A stretch of DNA of 64,000 nt. Origin: Fimenecus sp052169395 (lineage in GTDB: Bacteria; Bacillota; Clostridia; Oscillospirales; Acutalibacteraceae). The notes beneath the pieces are model-generated. The model was given only the letters and a program-made list of their open reading frames with translations, was not told the DNA's origin and searched no databases. The position numbers and the translations under genes are program-made. The stretch spans positions 186,001-250,000 of the forward strand of contig JBQNCN010000002.1 in assembly GCA_052169395.1 (NCBI GenBank), given 5' to 3'. This document shows positions 17,433-26,276 of the stretch, one piece after another. Position 1 is the stretch's first letter; each line of letters begins with the position of its first letter.

Positions 17433-18308
17433 TCAAAGCGTTTTTAAAAGTTCTTGTAAATATGTTTTGAAATCCGCACCTATTTCATTATGCTTTAAGG
17501 CGGTTTCAACATTGGCCTTCATAATTCCGAGTTTGCTGCCCATATCATAGCGTGTGCCGGTGAAATCAACGGCATTGAGTGCGCCTTGTTTTGCAAGATT
17601 TACCATTGAGTCCGTGAAAACAACTTCTCCAAGCACATCGTTTACAGGAGTTTTTTCTATAATTTCAAAAATTTCTGGCGGCATTACAACTCTTCCTAAA
17701 ATTGAATAACAGGAAAGAATCTGTTCGGGTTTCGGTTTTTCTATTATATCATGCACTTTCATAATATTTTCTTCAAGCGGACTTACATCAAGCGTGCAGT
17801 ATTTTGGAACATCCGCTCTCGGAACTTCATTTACACCTACCGCACCGCAACCGTATTTTTCATATGCCCTCATAAGCTGTGCTATTGCGGGGTCTTCTCC
17901 CATAATTACGTCATCGCCGTATAAAATTGCAAAGGGTTCATTTCCGACAAATTCTTTTGCTTTATAAATTGCGTGTGCAAGACCTTTTGTTTCTTGCTGG
18001 CGGATGTAGTGCATATTGGCAAGGTTTGAGCAGGCTTCAACCGATTTGAGAATATCCGCCTTTGCGGGATTTTTCTTTAAATTTTCCTCCAATTCAAAGG
18101 CATGATCGAAGTGATCCTCAATAACACCTTTGTTTCGTCCCGTTATGACGAGAATATCGGTAATTCCGGCTTTTGCCGCCTCCTCAACTATGTATTGTAT
18201 TGCGGGTTTGTCAACAATGTTGAGCATTTCTTTCGGCACCGCTTTTGAAGCGGGCAGCACCCTTGTGCCGAGCCCTGCAGCGGGTATAACAGCCTTTTTG
18301 ATTCTCAT
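17433..18308 (-). CDS. galU: UTP-glucose-1-phosphate uridylyltransferase
   Basis: 291 residues from the ATG at 18308, preceded by GGAGATGATTTT. The frame stays open upstream, but the extra 89 codons overlap the gene at 18320-19306 and are not conserved-looking. Signature AVIPAAGLGTRVLPASKAVPKEML binds UTP; also ILYGDDVIMGEDPA and the Lys/Glu segment VHDIIEKPKPEQ. It makes UDP-glucose for cell-wall polysaccharides, glycolipids and galactose interconversion. Confidence 0.95.
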   Translation of the reverse strand: MRIKKAVIPAAGLGTRVLPASKAVPKEMLNIVDKPAIQYIVEEAAKAGITDILVITGRNKGVIEDHFDHAFELEENLKKNPAKADILKSVEACSNLANMHYIRQQETKGLAHAIYKAKEFVGNEPFAILYGDDVIMGEDPAIAQLMRAYEKYGCGAVGVNEVPRADVPKYCTLDVSPLEENIMKVHDIIEKPKPEQILSCYSILGRVVMPPEIFEIIEKTPVNDVLGEVVFTDSMVNLAKQGALNAVDFTGTRYDMGSKLGIMKANVETALKHNEIGADFKTYLQELLKTL

Positions 18309-18319
18309 AAAATCATCTC

Positions 18320-19306
18320 CTACATAATAAAGTGTATTAAAAGCCTCAGCAAAAGCTGTGAAAGACTGTAATAACCCATAAGTGACAATGCCGTCATCGA
18401 GATTGAAACACCGCCCTTGAGGTACAGTTGCATTCCGCCTTTTGCAAGGTTTGAGTTGCTTTTTTTTATTTCGGGAATTTTCTTTTTTATATGCCTCAGA
18501 TAAAGGGTATTTCCCAAAAGACCGCAGATTATATGAATGGAAACGAGTCCCGCTGCATATACTCTGTTTTCCCAAAGGTTCATAAAGTCTTTTACTTCTT
18601 TTTGAACGGGCGCAATATCTCCCTTGGTCTGATAGACCTCAATCAGATGTTTACTTATATTGTTTTCCGTCTGAAGAACTCTTTTGCTGGTGCAAACACC
18701 TGTTAAAATCAGCATACACAGCATAGCTATAAAACCGAAAAGCTGCATTTTTCTGAAGAAAAACCAATATGGAGAAAAAAAGAATGCGGCAAAATTCCAA
18801 GAAAGTTTTTTACCGTTCTTTTCTTCTTTGATAAATTTAGGCAAGTAAAAATTTGCACCGGTACCTATAAAGTATGCCGTTTCATTTGCGGTTGTTTCAC
18901 CTATTTTTTCATCGGGAGAAATCCCTGCAGCTTTAAAATCAATAAACGGATTTTCTCCGAAGTTTGAATTTTCACTTTTTAAAGGTGTGCCGCAGTAAAG
19001 GCAAAACGGCATTGCTTTAGGGTTTTCACGACCGCAGTTGATGCAGGTGATTTTATTTTTTGACTTGACATTTTCCCCGAAAAGATTGGCGGGAGTCTGA
19101 AGTTTTCCCGAGGTTGAAGGTTTTTCCGTTTTTTTTGCGGGAACAAAAGAAAAACCGGTGCCGTGCTTTTCAAAATTGGCACAGCGGGAGTCTTTTTTAT
19201 AACATTCTCTGTGGCAAGGTGTACCGCATTCGGCACACACGACCACATCGTCATTTTTTGTAAATTCTTTTTTGCAAACAGGGCATAAGTTTCCTGAAAA
19301 ATCCAT
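18320..19306 (-). CDS. Membrane protein with prokaryotic RING-type finger, zinc ribbon and DUF2628-like region
   Basis: 328 residues. A RING-type cysteine/histidine cluster spans residues 8-43 (CPVCKKEF, CAECGTPCHRECY, C). A zinc ribbon follows near 87-107 (CINCGREN ... CLYCGTPL). After a linker there is a hydrophobic region with SWNFAAFFFSPYWFFFRK, typical of DUF2628 proteins, and about four membrane helices. Such proteins are common in Clostridia; function is unknown. Bacterial RING-like folds need not be ubiquitin ligases. Its stop is 11 bases before galU and its start is one base from the purB stop, so it is in the same transcript. Confidence 0.8.
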   Translation of the reverse strand: MDFSGNLCPVCKKEFTKNDDVVVCAECGTPCHRECYKKDSRCANFEKHGTGFSFVPAKKTEKPSTSGKLQTPANLFGENVKSKNKITCINCGRENPKAMPFCLYCGTPLKSENSNFGENPFIDFKAAGISPDEKIGETTANETAYFIGTGANFYLPKFIKEEKNGKKLSWNFAAFFFSPYWFFFRKMQLFGFIAMLCMLILTGVCTSKRVLQTENNISKHLIEVYQTKGDIAPVQKEVKDFMNLWENRVYAAGLVSIHIICGLLGNTLYLRHIKKKIPEIKKSNSNLAKGGMQLYLKGGVSISMTALSLMGYYSLSQLLLRLLIHFIM

Positions 19307-19307
19307 T

Positions 19308-20744
19308 TTAAACCTTTATATCAACAGTGATTCCTATTTCATCCGAATATTTTTTCAATATGGGATTTACTCTTTCAGTTAAAAATTCCGTTACTTGAGA
19401 GGGTGCTCTTCCTATAAATTTTGACGGCTCAATGGCTTTTTTTATTTCATCTTTTGTAAGTCCGAAAAATTCGTCATTTTCTATTCTTTCAAGAAGGTCA
19501 TACGGTTTTCCGTAAGCTTTGAAAGTTTCCGCAGCCGCCATTGAATGTTCTCTTATTCTTTCATGGAGAGCCTGACGACTTCCGCCTTTTTTGACCGCAG
19601 CCATTATTATGTTTTCAGTAGCCATAAACGGAAGTTTTTCATTTAAGTGCTTTTCAATCATCTTTGGATAGACCACAAGTCCGGACGCAATATTTATGTA
19701 TAAATCTAAAATTGCATCGGCGGCAAGAAAACACTCCGCAACTGCAAGGCGTTTGTTGGCGCTGTCGTCAAGAGTTCTTTCAAACCATTGTGCAGATGCC
19801 GTAAGAGCGGCGTTTTGTGCATTTGAAATTAAAAACCTTGAAAGAGCCGCTATTCTTTCCGAACGCATCGGATTTCTCTTATAAGCCATTGCGGAACTTC
19901 CTATCTGTTTTTTTTCAAACGGTTCTTCAATTTCATTTAAATTTTGCAGAAGCCTCATGTCGTTTGAAAACTTTGAAGCCGACTGGGCAATTCCTGAAAG
20001 GACGGAAAGTACCTGATAATCAAGCTTTCTTGAATAGGTCTGTCCCGAAACGGTAAAGCATTCTGAAAAGCCCATTTTTTCCGCAATTTTTTTATCAAGC
20101 TTTCTGCATTTTTCTTCATCACCGGCAAAAAGCTCCATAAACGACGCTTGTGTTCCCGTTGTACCTTTTGAGCCCAAAAGCTTCATGTTGTTTATTCTGA
20201 ATTCTATTTCTTCAATATCCATAAGGATTTCCTGCATCCAAAGAGTAGCTCTTTTGCCGACGGTAGTCGGCTGTGCAGGTTGAAAATGAGTAAAGCCGAG
20301 ACAGGCGGTATCCTTATATTTAAGAGCAAAATCTGAGAGAATATCCAGAAGATTCACAAGTTTTTTGCGCAAAAGTTTTAAACCTTCCGTCATTTTTATA
20401 ATATCGGTATTATCGCCGACATAGCAGGAGGTTGCACCTAAATGAATGATTTTTTCCGCACTTTTGCACTGCATTCCATAGGCATAAACATGGCTCATAA
20501 CATCATGGCGGGTTTCTTTTTCTCTTGCCTCCGCCACTTCATAGTTTATATCATCTTTGAATTTTTTAAGCTCTGTTATCTGTTCGTCTGTAATGTTCAG
20601 TCCCAGTTCTTTTTCAGCCTCTGCAAGTGCAATCCAGAGTCTGCGCCAAGTTTTGAATTTGAAATCGGGTGAAAAGATGTATTTCATTTTTCTGCTGGCA
20701 TAGCGTGTATTAAGCGGACTTACATATTCGTTTCTTTCATTCAT
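19308..20744 (-). CDS. purB: Adenylosuccinate lyase
   Basis: 478 residues of the fumarase/aspartase fold. It cleaves SAICAR and adenylosuccinate in purine synthesis. Visible motifs are HDVMSHVYAYG, LGATSCYVGDNTD, GFTHFQPAQPTTVGKR (general acid His) and the flexible signature loop GSSAMAYKRNPMRSERIAAL carrying the catalytic Ser. AAGGAG precedes the ATG. With guaB and glyA nearby this stretch is rich in purine and one-carbon genes, but they are spread over separate units. Confidence 0.96.
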   Translation of the reverse strand: MNERNEYVSPLNTRYASRKMKYIFSPDFKFKTWRRLWIALAEAEKELGLNITDEQITELKKFKDDINYEVAEAREKETRHDVMSHVYAYGMQCKSAEKIIHLGATSCYVGDNTDIIKMTEGLKLLRKKLVNLLDILSDFALKYKDTACLGFTHFQPAQPTTVGKRATLWMQEILMDIEEIEFRINNMKLLGSKGTTGTQASFMELFAGDEEKCRKLDKKIAEKMGFSECFTVSGQTYSRKLDYQVLSVLSGIAQSASKFSNDMRLLQNLNEIEEPFEKKQIGSSAMAYKRNPMRSERIAALSRFLISNAQNAALTASAQWFERTLDDSANKRLAVAECFLAADAILDLYINIASGLVVYPKMIEKHLNEKLPFMATENIIMAAVKKGGSRQALHERIREHSMAAAETFKAYGKPYDLLERIENDEFFGLTKDEIKKAIEPSKFIGRAPSQVTEFLTERVNPILKKYSDEIGITVDIKV

Positions 20745-20816
20745 TTTATACTCCTTGCTGCTGAATTTTTAGAACTGTTTCAAATAATATTGTTCTATTT
20801 AAAAAACGGAAAAAGC

Positions 20817-22028
20817 TTAAAGTTTTTCCATAATTCTTCTTACGGCTTCTTTGGTGTTTTCATATGAGCCGAAGGAGGTGAGACGGAAGAAACCTTCCCC
20901 CGAAGGACCGAAACCTGAACCGGGCGTTCCTACAACGGAGCAGTCGTTTAAAAGCTTGTCAAAGTATTCCCATGAGGTCATGCCGTTCGGAGTTTTGTGC
21001 CAGATATATGGGCTGTTTACCGCACCGTAACATTCAAATCCGTGTGATGAAAGTGAATCGAAGATGAATTTTGCATTTCTCTTATAATATTTTATTATTT
21101 CATCAATTTCCTTTTCACCCTGTTCGCTGTAAACCGCTTCGGCAGCTCTTTGTGTAATATAAGAAACTCCGTTGAATTTTGTAGCCTGACGTCTTGCCCA
21201 CAGGGCGTTGAGAGAAACCTCACCGCATTTTAAATCAAACGGTATCACGGTATAGCCGCAGCGCACGCCCGTAAAGCCCGCCGTCTTTGAAAAACTTCTG
21301 AATTCTATGGCACAACTTTTTGCACCCTCAATTTCATAGATTGTGTGCGGAACATCGTCCTGTTCTATAAATCTTTCATATGCCGCATCAAAGAGAATGA
21401 CGGAGCCGTTTTCATTTGCAAAATCCACCCACTTTTTAAGTTGTGTTTTGTTAAGTGTTGTGCCGGTCGGATTGTTAGGTGAGCAAATGTAGATTAAATC
21501 CACTTTTTTTGAAGGAAGTTCGGGACAAAAGTCGTTTTTCGCCGTGCAGGGCATATATATAAGGTTTGAAAAACGTCCGTTTTCAAGAGGATTACCGGCT
21601 CTTCCGAACATAACATTGGTATCGACATATACCGGATAAACGGGATCGCATACCGCAACCGTGTTTTCAGCGGAGAAAATATCTCCTATATTTCCCGTAT
21701 CGGATTTTGCTCCGTCCGATACGAAGATTTCATCATCTGAAAGCTCAACCCCTCTTGATTTAAAATCACCTCTGTTGATTGCGGAACGCAGAAAGTCGAA
21801 GCCGTATTCCGGCGGATAACCTCTGAAAGTATTTTCATCAGAAAGCTCCTCCGCAGCTTTTTTCATTGCGGCAATGCATGACGGCGCAATAGGTCTTGTA
21901 ACATCGCCTATGCCGAGTGAAATAACCTTGGCTGTCGGATTTTCTTCTTTATATGCCTTTACCTTTTTTGCAATATTTGAAAAAAGATAGTTTTTTTGAA
22001 GCTTTAAAAAATTTTCGTTTATTTTCAT
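20817..22028 (-). CDS. dapL: LL-diaminopimelate aminotransferase
   Basis: 403 residues, fold-type I PLP enzyme. It converts tetrahydrodipicolinate directly to LL-diaminopimelate, the short lysine/peptidoglycan route found in many Clostridia. Features are VISLGIGDVTRPI and GYPPEYGFDFLRSAI at the N-terminus, ICSPNNPTGTTL, FRSFSKTAGFTGVRCGYTV carrying the PLP Lys, and the C-terminal GSGFGPSGEGFFRLTSFGS with the carboxylate-binding Arg. The dapF epimerase is next upstream, 30 bases away, giving a two-step module to meso-diaminopimelate. Confidence 0.96.
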   Translation of the reverse strand: MKINENFLKLQKNYLFSNIAKKVKAYKEENPTAKVISLGIGDVTRPIAPSCIAAMKKAAEELSDENTFRGYPPEYGFDFLRSAINRGDFKSRGVELSDDEIFVSDGAKSDTGNIGDIFSAENTVAVCDPVYPVYVDTNVMFGRAGNPLENGRFSNLIYMPCTAKNDFCPELPSKKVDLIYICSPNNPTGTTLNKTQLKKWVDFANENGSVILFDAAYERFIEQDDVPHTIYEIEGAKSCAIEFRSFSKTAGFTGVRCGYTVIPFDLKCGEVSLNALWARRQATKFNGVSYITQRAAEAVYSEQGEKEIDEIIKYYKRNAKFIFDSLSSHGFECYGAVNSPYIWHKTPNGMTSWEYFDKLLNDCSVVGTPGSGFGPSGEGFFRLTSFGSYENTKEAVRRIMEKL

Positions 22029-22058
22029 TTTGTTTTCCTTTTCTATTATATATTTGCT

Positions 22059-22901
22059 TTAATAGCCGTAAAGCTCTCCGTCACATACAAAAACCGCTCC
22101 GCCCGTCATAAAAACGGTTTCGTCCGTCCAACGGATTGTAAGTTCTCCTCCTGAAAGCTTTACCGTTATATCGGTGTTTTTTTTGCAAAATCCTCCGAGG
22201 ATTGCAGCAACCGCCGCCGCACAGGCTCCCGTGCCGCAGGCGAAGGTTTCTCCCGAGCCTCTTTCCCAAACACGCATTTCCAGAGTATTTTCGTCAAGCA
22301 CTCTTATAAATTCGGTATTTATTCTTTCGGGAAACATCGGGTTGAATTCAAATTCGGGACCTATTTTTTCAAGATTGAGGTTCTCTATATCGCTGCAGAA
22401 TACAACGCAGTGCGGGTTTCCCATAGAAACACAGGTAACGGGTGCCGTGGGGAGTGTTTTAAGGTTGAGAGCGGCGTTGATAACGGGGTTCATATCAAAA
22501 AGAGTCGGAATATCTTTGCCGTTTAATATCGGAGCACCCATATCCACGGTTATTTTTTCTGTTTCTCCGTTTTCGCCCTTTTCAGTTTTTATATGTTTGA
22601 TTCCGCTCAGGGTATCAATATCAAATTCGTTTTTGTCGGTAAGACCTTTATCCACAACATATTTGGCGACACAACGTATTCCGTTTCCGCACATCATTGC
22701 ACGTGAGCCGTCGGCATTGTAAATATCCATGAAAAAATCGGCTTTATCCGACGGTTTTATAAGGATTAGTCCGTCCGAGCCTATACCGAAGCGAATATCA
22801 CTTACAAAGCGTGAAAGTTCTTCGGGATTTTCAACCGTCTGTTCAAGGCAGTTTATATAGATGTAGTTATTACCTGCACCCTGCATTTTAGTAAATTTCA
22901 T
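22059..22901 (-). CDS. dapF: Diaminopimelate epimerase
   Basis: 280 residues. The two catalytic cysteines are in NADGSRAMMCGNGIRC and SGETFACGTGACAAA. The opening KFTKMQGAGNNYIYIN is typical. It epimerises LL- to meso-diaminopimelate for lysine and peptidoglycan, acting with the dapL product encoded next. Its ATG overlaps the stop of the upstream ANTAR gene (ATGA), so the three genes are likely one transcript. Confidence 0.96.
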   Translation of the reverse strand: MKFTKMQGAGNNYIYINCLEQTVENPEELSRFVSDIRFGIGSDGLILIKPSDKADFFMDIYNADGSRAMMCGNGIRCVAKYVVDKGLTDKNEFDIDTLSGIKHIKTEKGENGETEKITVDMGAPILNGKDIPTLFDMNPVINAALNLKTLPTAPVTCVSMGNPHCVVFCSDIENLNLEKIGPEFEFNPMFPERINTEFIRVLDENTLEMRVWERGSGETFACGTGACAAAVAAILGGFCKKNTDITVKLSGGELTIRWTDETVFMTGGAVFVCDGELYGY

Positions 22902-23425
22902 TCTTTTCCCTTTTCAGTAATAATATTTTTACAAATAATTTCAAGCTTTACTTTGTTGTCCATTGCAGTTTTTCTTATAAAGGCATAAGCGTCCCGCTCT
23001 GAAATTCTTTTTTTATCCATTAAAATTTTCTTTGCTTTTGAAATCAGTGCATTTTCGTTTTCCGTTCGTTCGGTTCGCTTGACATCACGAATATTTAAAA
23101 GATGTTTTACAGTGGAAACAAGCTCCGCACGGCGAACGGGAAAATACAGCGTGATAATCGAGCTTTTAAAGCTTTGGCAAAGTCCGGAACTTTTAAGTGC
23201 TATTATATCTGTGCCGTTAGGCATTAAATCGCAAAGTTCCGCCGCCGTAATGTTGTCTTTAAGGTTGCCGCAGATAATGATTGGTTTGTGTAGGGTGGTT
23301 TTTTTTTGAAGAATTTCAGCTCCCGTGCCGTAAATTCCTGAAACGGAAAGTCCTTCAGAACGCAAAACGGCGGAAACAAGTTCCGCTTTTTCACGGTGGC
23401 GTGAACCGATTATTAAATCTCTCAC
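22898..23425 (-). CDS. ANTAR-domain protein with a degenerate receiver domain
   Basis: 175 residues. Residues 1-110 have receiver-like length and secondary structure, but the site where the phospho-acceptor Asp should lie reads PIIICGNLKD, so phosphorylation by the usual route is unlikely. Residues about 125-172 match ANTAR (ALISKAKKILMDKKRISERDAYAFIRKTAMDN), a three-helix RNA-binding domain that blocks terminator hairpins by binding paired hexaloops. It lies between glyA (6 bases upstream) and dapF (4-base overlap). Targets are unknown. Confidence 0.85.
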   Translation of the reverse strand: MRDLIIGSRHREKAELVSAVLRSEGLSVSGIYGTGAEILQKKTTLHKPIIICGNLKDNITAAELCDLMPNGTDIIALKSSGLCQSFKSSIITLYFPVRRAELVSTVKHLLNIRDVKRTERTENENALISKAKKILMDKKRISERDAYAFIRKTAMDNKVKLEIICKNIITEKGKE

Positions 23426-23431
23426 GACAAA

Positions 23432-24685
23432 CTATTCATAAAGCGGATATTTTTTGCAGAGTGCAGAAACCTCTTCAAGAATTTTATCCCTTGAATTTTC
23501 AAAATCGGAGGCGCAAAGATAGATAAGCTCTGCGGTTTTATCCATGTCGTCAACATTGAAACCTCTTGTGGTAACGGCCGGTGTGCCGAGACGAAGACCG
23601 GATGTTATGAACGGTGAAAGAGGTTCATTGGGAATGGTGTTTTTATTTGCGGTGATATGGACCTCATCAAGTCTTGCTTCAAGCTCTTTACCCGTTATAC
23701 CGAGTTTCCTGAGGTCAAGAAGAAGAAGATGGTTGTCGGTACCGCCCGAAACAATGTCGATACCTCTTTTTAAAAGTCCGTTGCAAAGCGCTTTGGAATT
23801 TTCAACGACTTTTTTCTGATATTTTTTAAATTCAGGCTTTAAAGCCTCTCCGAAACAAACCGCTTTTGCGGCTATTATATGCATAAGCGGACCGCCTTGA
23901 GTGCCGGGAAAAACCGCTTTGTTTATTTTTTTTGCAAGGTCCTCATCGTTTGTGAGGATGAGCCCGCCTCTGGGGCCTCTAAGGGTTTTGTGGGTTGTGG
24001 TTGTAATCACATCCGCAAAGCCGACGGGTGAAGGATGAACACCTGCGGCGACAAGTCCTGCGATATGCGCCATATCAACCATTAAAAACGCTTCATTCGC
24101 CTTTGCAATTTTTGAAAGTCTTTCAAAATCAAGTGTTCTTGCATAGGCGGAGGCTCCCGCAACTATAAGTTTGGGCTTAAATTCAGCAGCAAGCTTTTCA
24201 AGCGCGTCATAGTCCAGAAATCCGTTTTCATCAACGCCGTACTGTTTAAAATTAAAATATTTTCCGCTTATGTTGACGCTGCAGCCGTGCGTGAGATGAC
24301 CGCCTTCGGAGAGGTTCATTCCGAGAACTTTATCTCCGGGGTTTAAAAGGGCGAAGTAAACGGCGGTGTTGGCCTGTGCACCCGAATGCGGCTGAACATT
24401 TGCAAATTTGCAACCGAAAAGTTTTGTTGCCCTGTCAATTGCTATGTTTTCTGCAATATCCACAAACTGACAACCTCCGTAATAACGGCGTGCAGGAAGA
24501 CCCTCAGCATATTTGTTTGTAAGCACCGAACCCATGGCTGCCATAACGGCGGGGGATACGATGTTTTCCGAGGCGATAAGTTCGATGTTGTCTCTCTGTC
24601 TTTTAAGTTCAAGAGCCATTGCATCGGCAATTTCTTTGTCATATTCCGAAACAAAACCTATAGTGTCGATAGCGTTACTGTACAT
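23432..24685 (-). CDS. glyA: Serine hydroxymethyltransferase
   Basis: 417 residues, PLP fold-type I. It converts serine and tetrahydrofolate to glycine and 5,10-methylenetetrahydrofolate. Motifs include ELIASENIVSPAVMAAMGS, YAEGLPARRYYGGCQFVD, VDMAHIAGLVAAGVHPSP, and the PLP-lysine segment DVITTTTHKTLRGPRGG. It is followed by the ANTAR, dapF and dapL genes and lies 9 bases downstream of guaB. Confidence 0.97.
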   Translation of the reverse strand: MYSNAIDTIGFVSEYDKEIADAMALELKRQRDNIELIASENIVSPAVMAAMGSVLTNKYAEGLPARRYYGGCQFVDIAENIAIDRATKLFGCKFANVQPHSGAQANTAVYFALLNPGDKVLGMNLSEGGHLTHGCSVNISGKYFNFKQYGVDENGFLDYDALEKLAAEFKPKLIVAGASAYARTLDFERLSKIAKANEAFLMVDMAHIAGLVAAGVHPSPVGFADVITTTTHKTLRGPRGGLILTNDEDLAKKINKAVFPGTQGGPLMHIIAAKAVCFGEALKPEFKKYQKKVVENSKALCNGLLKRGIDIVSGGTDNHLLLLDLRKLGITGKELEARLDEVHITANKNTIPNEPLSPFITSGLRLGTPAVTTRGFNVDDMDKTAELIYLCASDFENSRDKILEEVSALCKKYPLYE

Positions 24686-24694
24686 TTTATACCT

Positions 24695-26158
24695 CTATAT
24701 TTCCACTGAATAGTTGGGTGCTTCTTTGGTTATGGTAACATCATGCGGATGGCTTTCACGAAGACCCGCACCGGTAATTTTAATAAATGTGGTGTTTGTG
24801 CGCAACTCCGTCAGATTGTGGCAGCCGCAATATCCCATACCGGCACGAAGACCGCCCATAAGCTGATAGACGGTTTCCGAAAGCTCTCCTTTATACGGAA
24901 CTCTTCCCTCAATTCCTTCGGGAACAAGTTTTTTGTTGTTGGCTTGGAAATATCTGTCTTTTGAGCCGTTGTTCATTGCTGAAATAGAGCCCATTCCTCG
25001 ATAGGTCTTGAATTGACGACCCTGGAAGATTTCCGTTTCTCCCGGGCTTTCTTCACAGCCTGCAATAAGCGATCCGACCATAACGGCGGAAGCGCCCGCC
25101 GCAAGAGCTTTTACAATTTCACCCGAATATTTTATTCCGCCGTCGGCAATTACCGCTTTTCCGTACTTTGCAGCTTCATTTGCCGCATCATAGACTGCCG
25201 TTATTTGCGGAACACCTATACCTGCAACTATTCTTGTGGTACAGATTGAACCGGGACCAATACCGACCTTTACAACATCCGCACCCGCTTCAATAAGCGC
25301 TTTTGCACCCTCTGCAGTTGCAACATTTCCGCCGATGAGCGTTATATCGGGGAATTGAGTTTTAACCTTTGAAATTGCATTTAAAACATTTTTAGTATGT
25401 CCGTGAGCGGAATCAAGCCCTAAAATATCAACACCCGCCTCAACAAGTGCACAGGCTCTGTCCATAACATCGGCCGTTGCACCTATTGCCGCACCGCAAA
25501 GCAGTCTGCCTCTTGAATCTCTTGCGGAATTTGGGTACTGTGCGCTTTTTTCAATATCTTTAATAGTGATAAGTCCTTTTAAATAGCCGTTGTCTACAAG
25601 CGGAAGCTTTTCTATTTTGTGATGCATAAGAATTGTTTTCGCTTCATCAAGAGTGGTGCCGATTTTACCCGTCACAAGATTGTCACGAGTCATAACGCCT
25701 TCTATTTTTACCGAATAATCATCAATAAAGCGAATATCACGATTGGTTAAAATGCCCACAAGCCTTCCGTCTCCGTCACAAATGGGAACACCGGAAATTC
25801 TGTAATGGTGCATTAGGTTTGAGGCCTCTTCAACCGTGTTTTCAGGGTGAAGAAAAAACGGATTTACAATAACGCCGTTTTCAGAGCGTTTAACTCTGTC
25901 CACCTGTGATTTTTGTTCTTCAACAGACATATTTTTATGGATGATTCCCACACCGCCTTCTCTTGCAATAGCAATAGCCATTGCACCTTCGGTAACGGTA
26001 TCCATAGCCGCAGTCAGCAGCGGAGCGTTTAAAGTTATTTTGTCTGAAAGCTTTACACTTATATCGACATCTGCTGGCAGAACATCCGATTCCGCCGGAA
26101 CTAAAAGCACATCGTCAAAGGTAAGTCCCTCTTTTGAAAATCTGTTTTCCTGCATCAT
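24695..26158 (-). CDS. guaB: Inosine-5'-monophosphate dehydrogenase
   Basis: 487 residues. It oxidises IMP to XMP, the committed step to GMP. The catalytic Cys loop is GIGPGSICTTRIVAGIGVPQ; two CBS domains occupy about residues 95-210; the flap region contains YRGMGSISAM and EGIEGRVPYKG. Two adjacent ATGs exist; the second, at 26155, is 5 bases from GGAGG and is probably the real start. glyA follows after 9 bases, so purine and one-carbon genes share this unit. Confidence 0.97.
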   Translation of the reverse strand: MMQENRFSKEGLTFDDVLLVPAESDVLPADVDISVKLSDKITLNAPLLTAAMDTVTEGAMAIAIAREGGVGIIHKNMSVEEQKSQVDRVKRSENGVIVNPFFLHPENTVEEASNLMHHYRISGVPICDGDGRLVGILTNRDIRFIDDYSVKIEGVMTRDNLVTGKIGTTLDEAKTILMHHKIEKLPLVDNGYLKGLITIKDIEKSAQYPNSARDSRGRLLCGAAIGATADVMDRACALVEAGVDILGLDSAHGHTKNVLNAISKVKTQFPDITLIGGNVATAEGAKALIEAGADVVKVGIGPGSICTTRIVAGIGVPQITAVYDAANEAAKYGKAVIADGGIKYSGEIVKALAAGASAVMVGSLIAGCEESPGETEIFQGRQFKTYRGMGSISAMNNGSKDRYFQANNKKLVPEGIEGRVPYKGELSETVYQLMGGLRAGMGYCGCHNLTELRTNTTFIKITGAGLRESHPHDVTITKEAPNYSVEI

Positions 26159-26276
26159 AACCTCCGTTTTTTATATACTGATTTATTATATCATAAAACA
26201 TTAAATTTTGCAGAGCTTTTTATAAGCAGTTTTAATACATACTGGTTTTTTTATTAAAATATAATATAATGTGAAT

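Noticed and set aside
18309..18575. 89-codon upstream extension of galU
   Set aside because: Overlaps the RING protein gene and lacks family-like sequence; ATG 18308 has GGAGATG in front.
22174..22722. 182-codon plus-strand frame opposite dapF
   Set aside because: Shadow of dapF codon bias; Ser/Pro-rich, no ribosome site or family.
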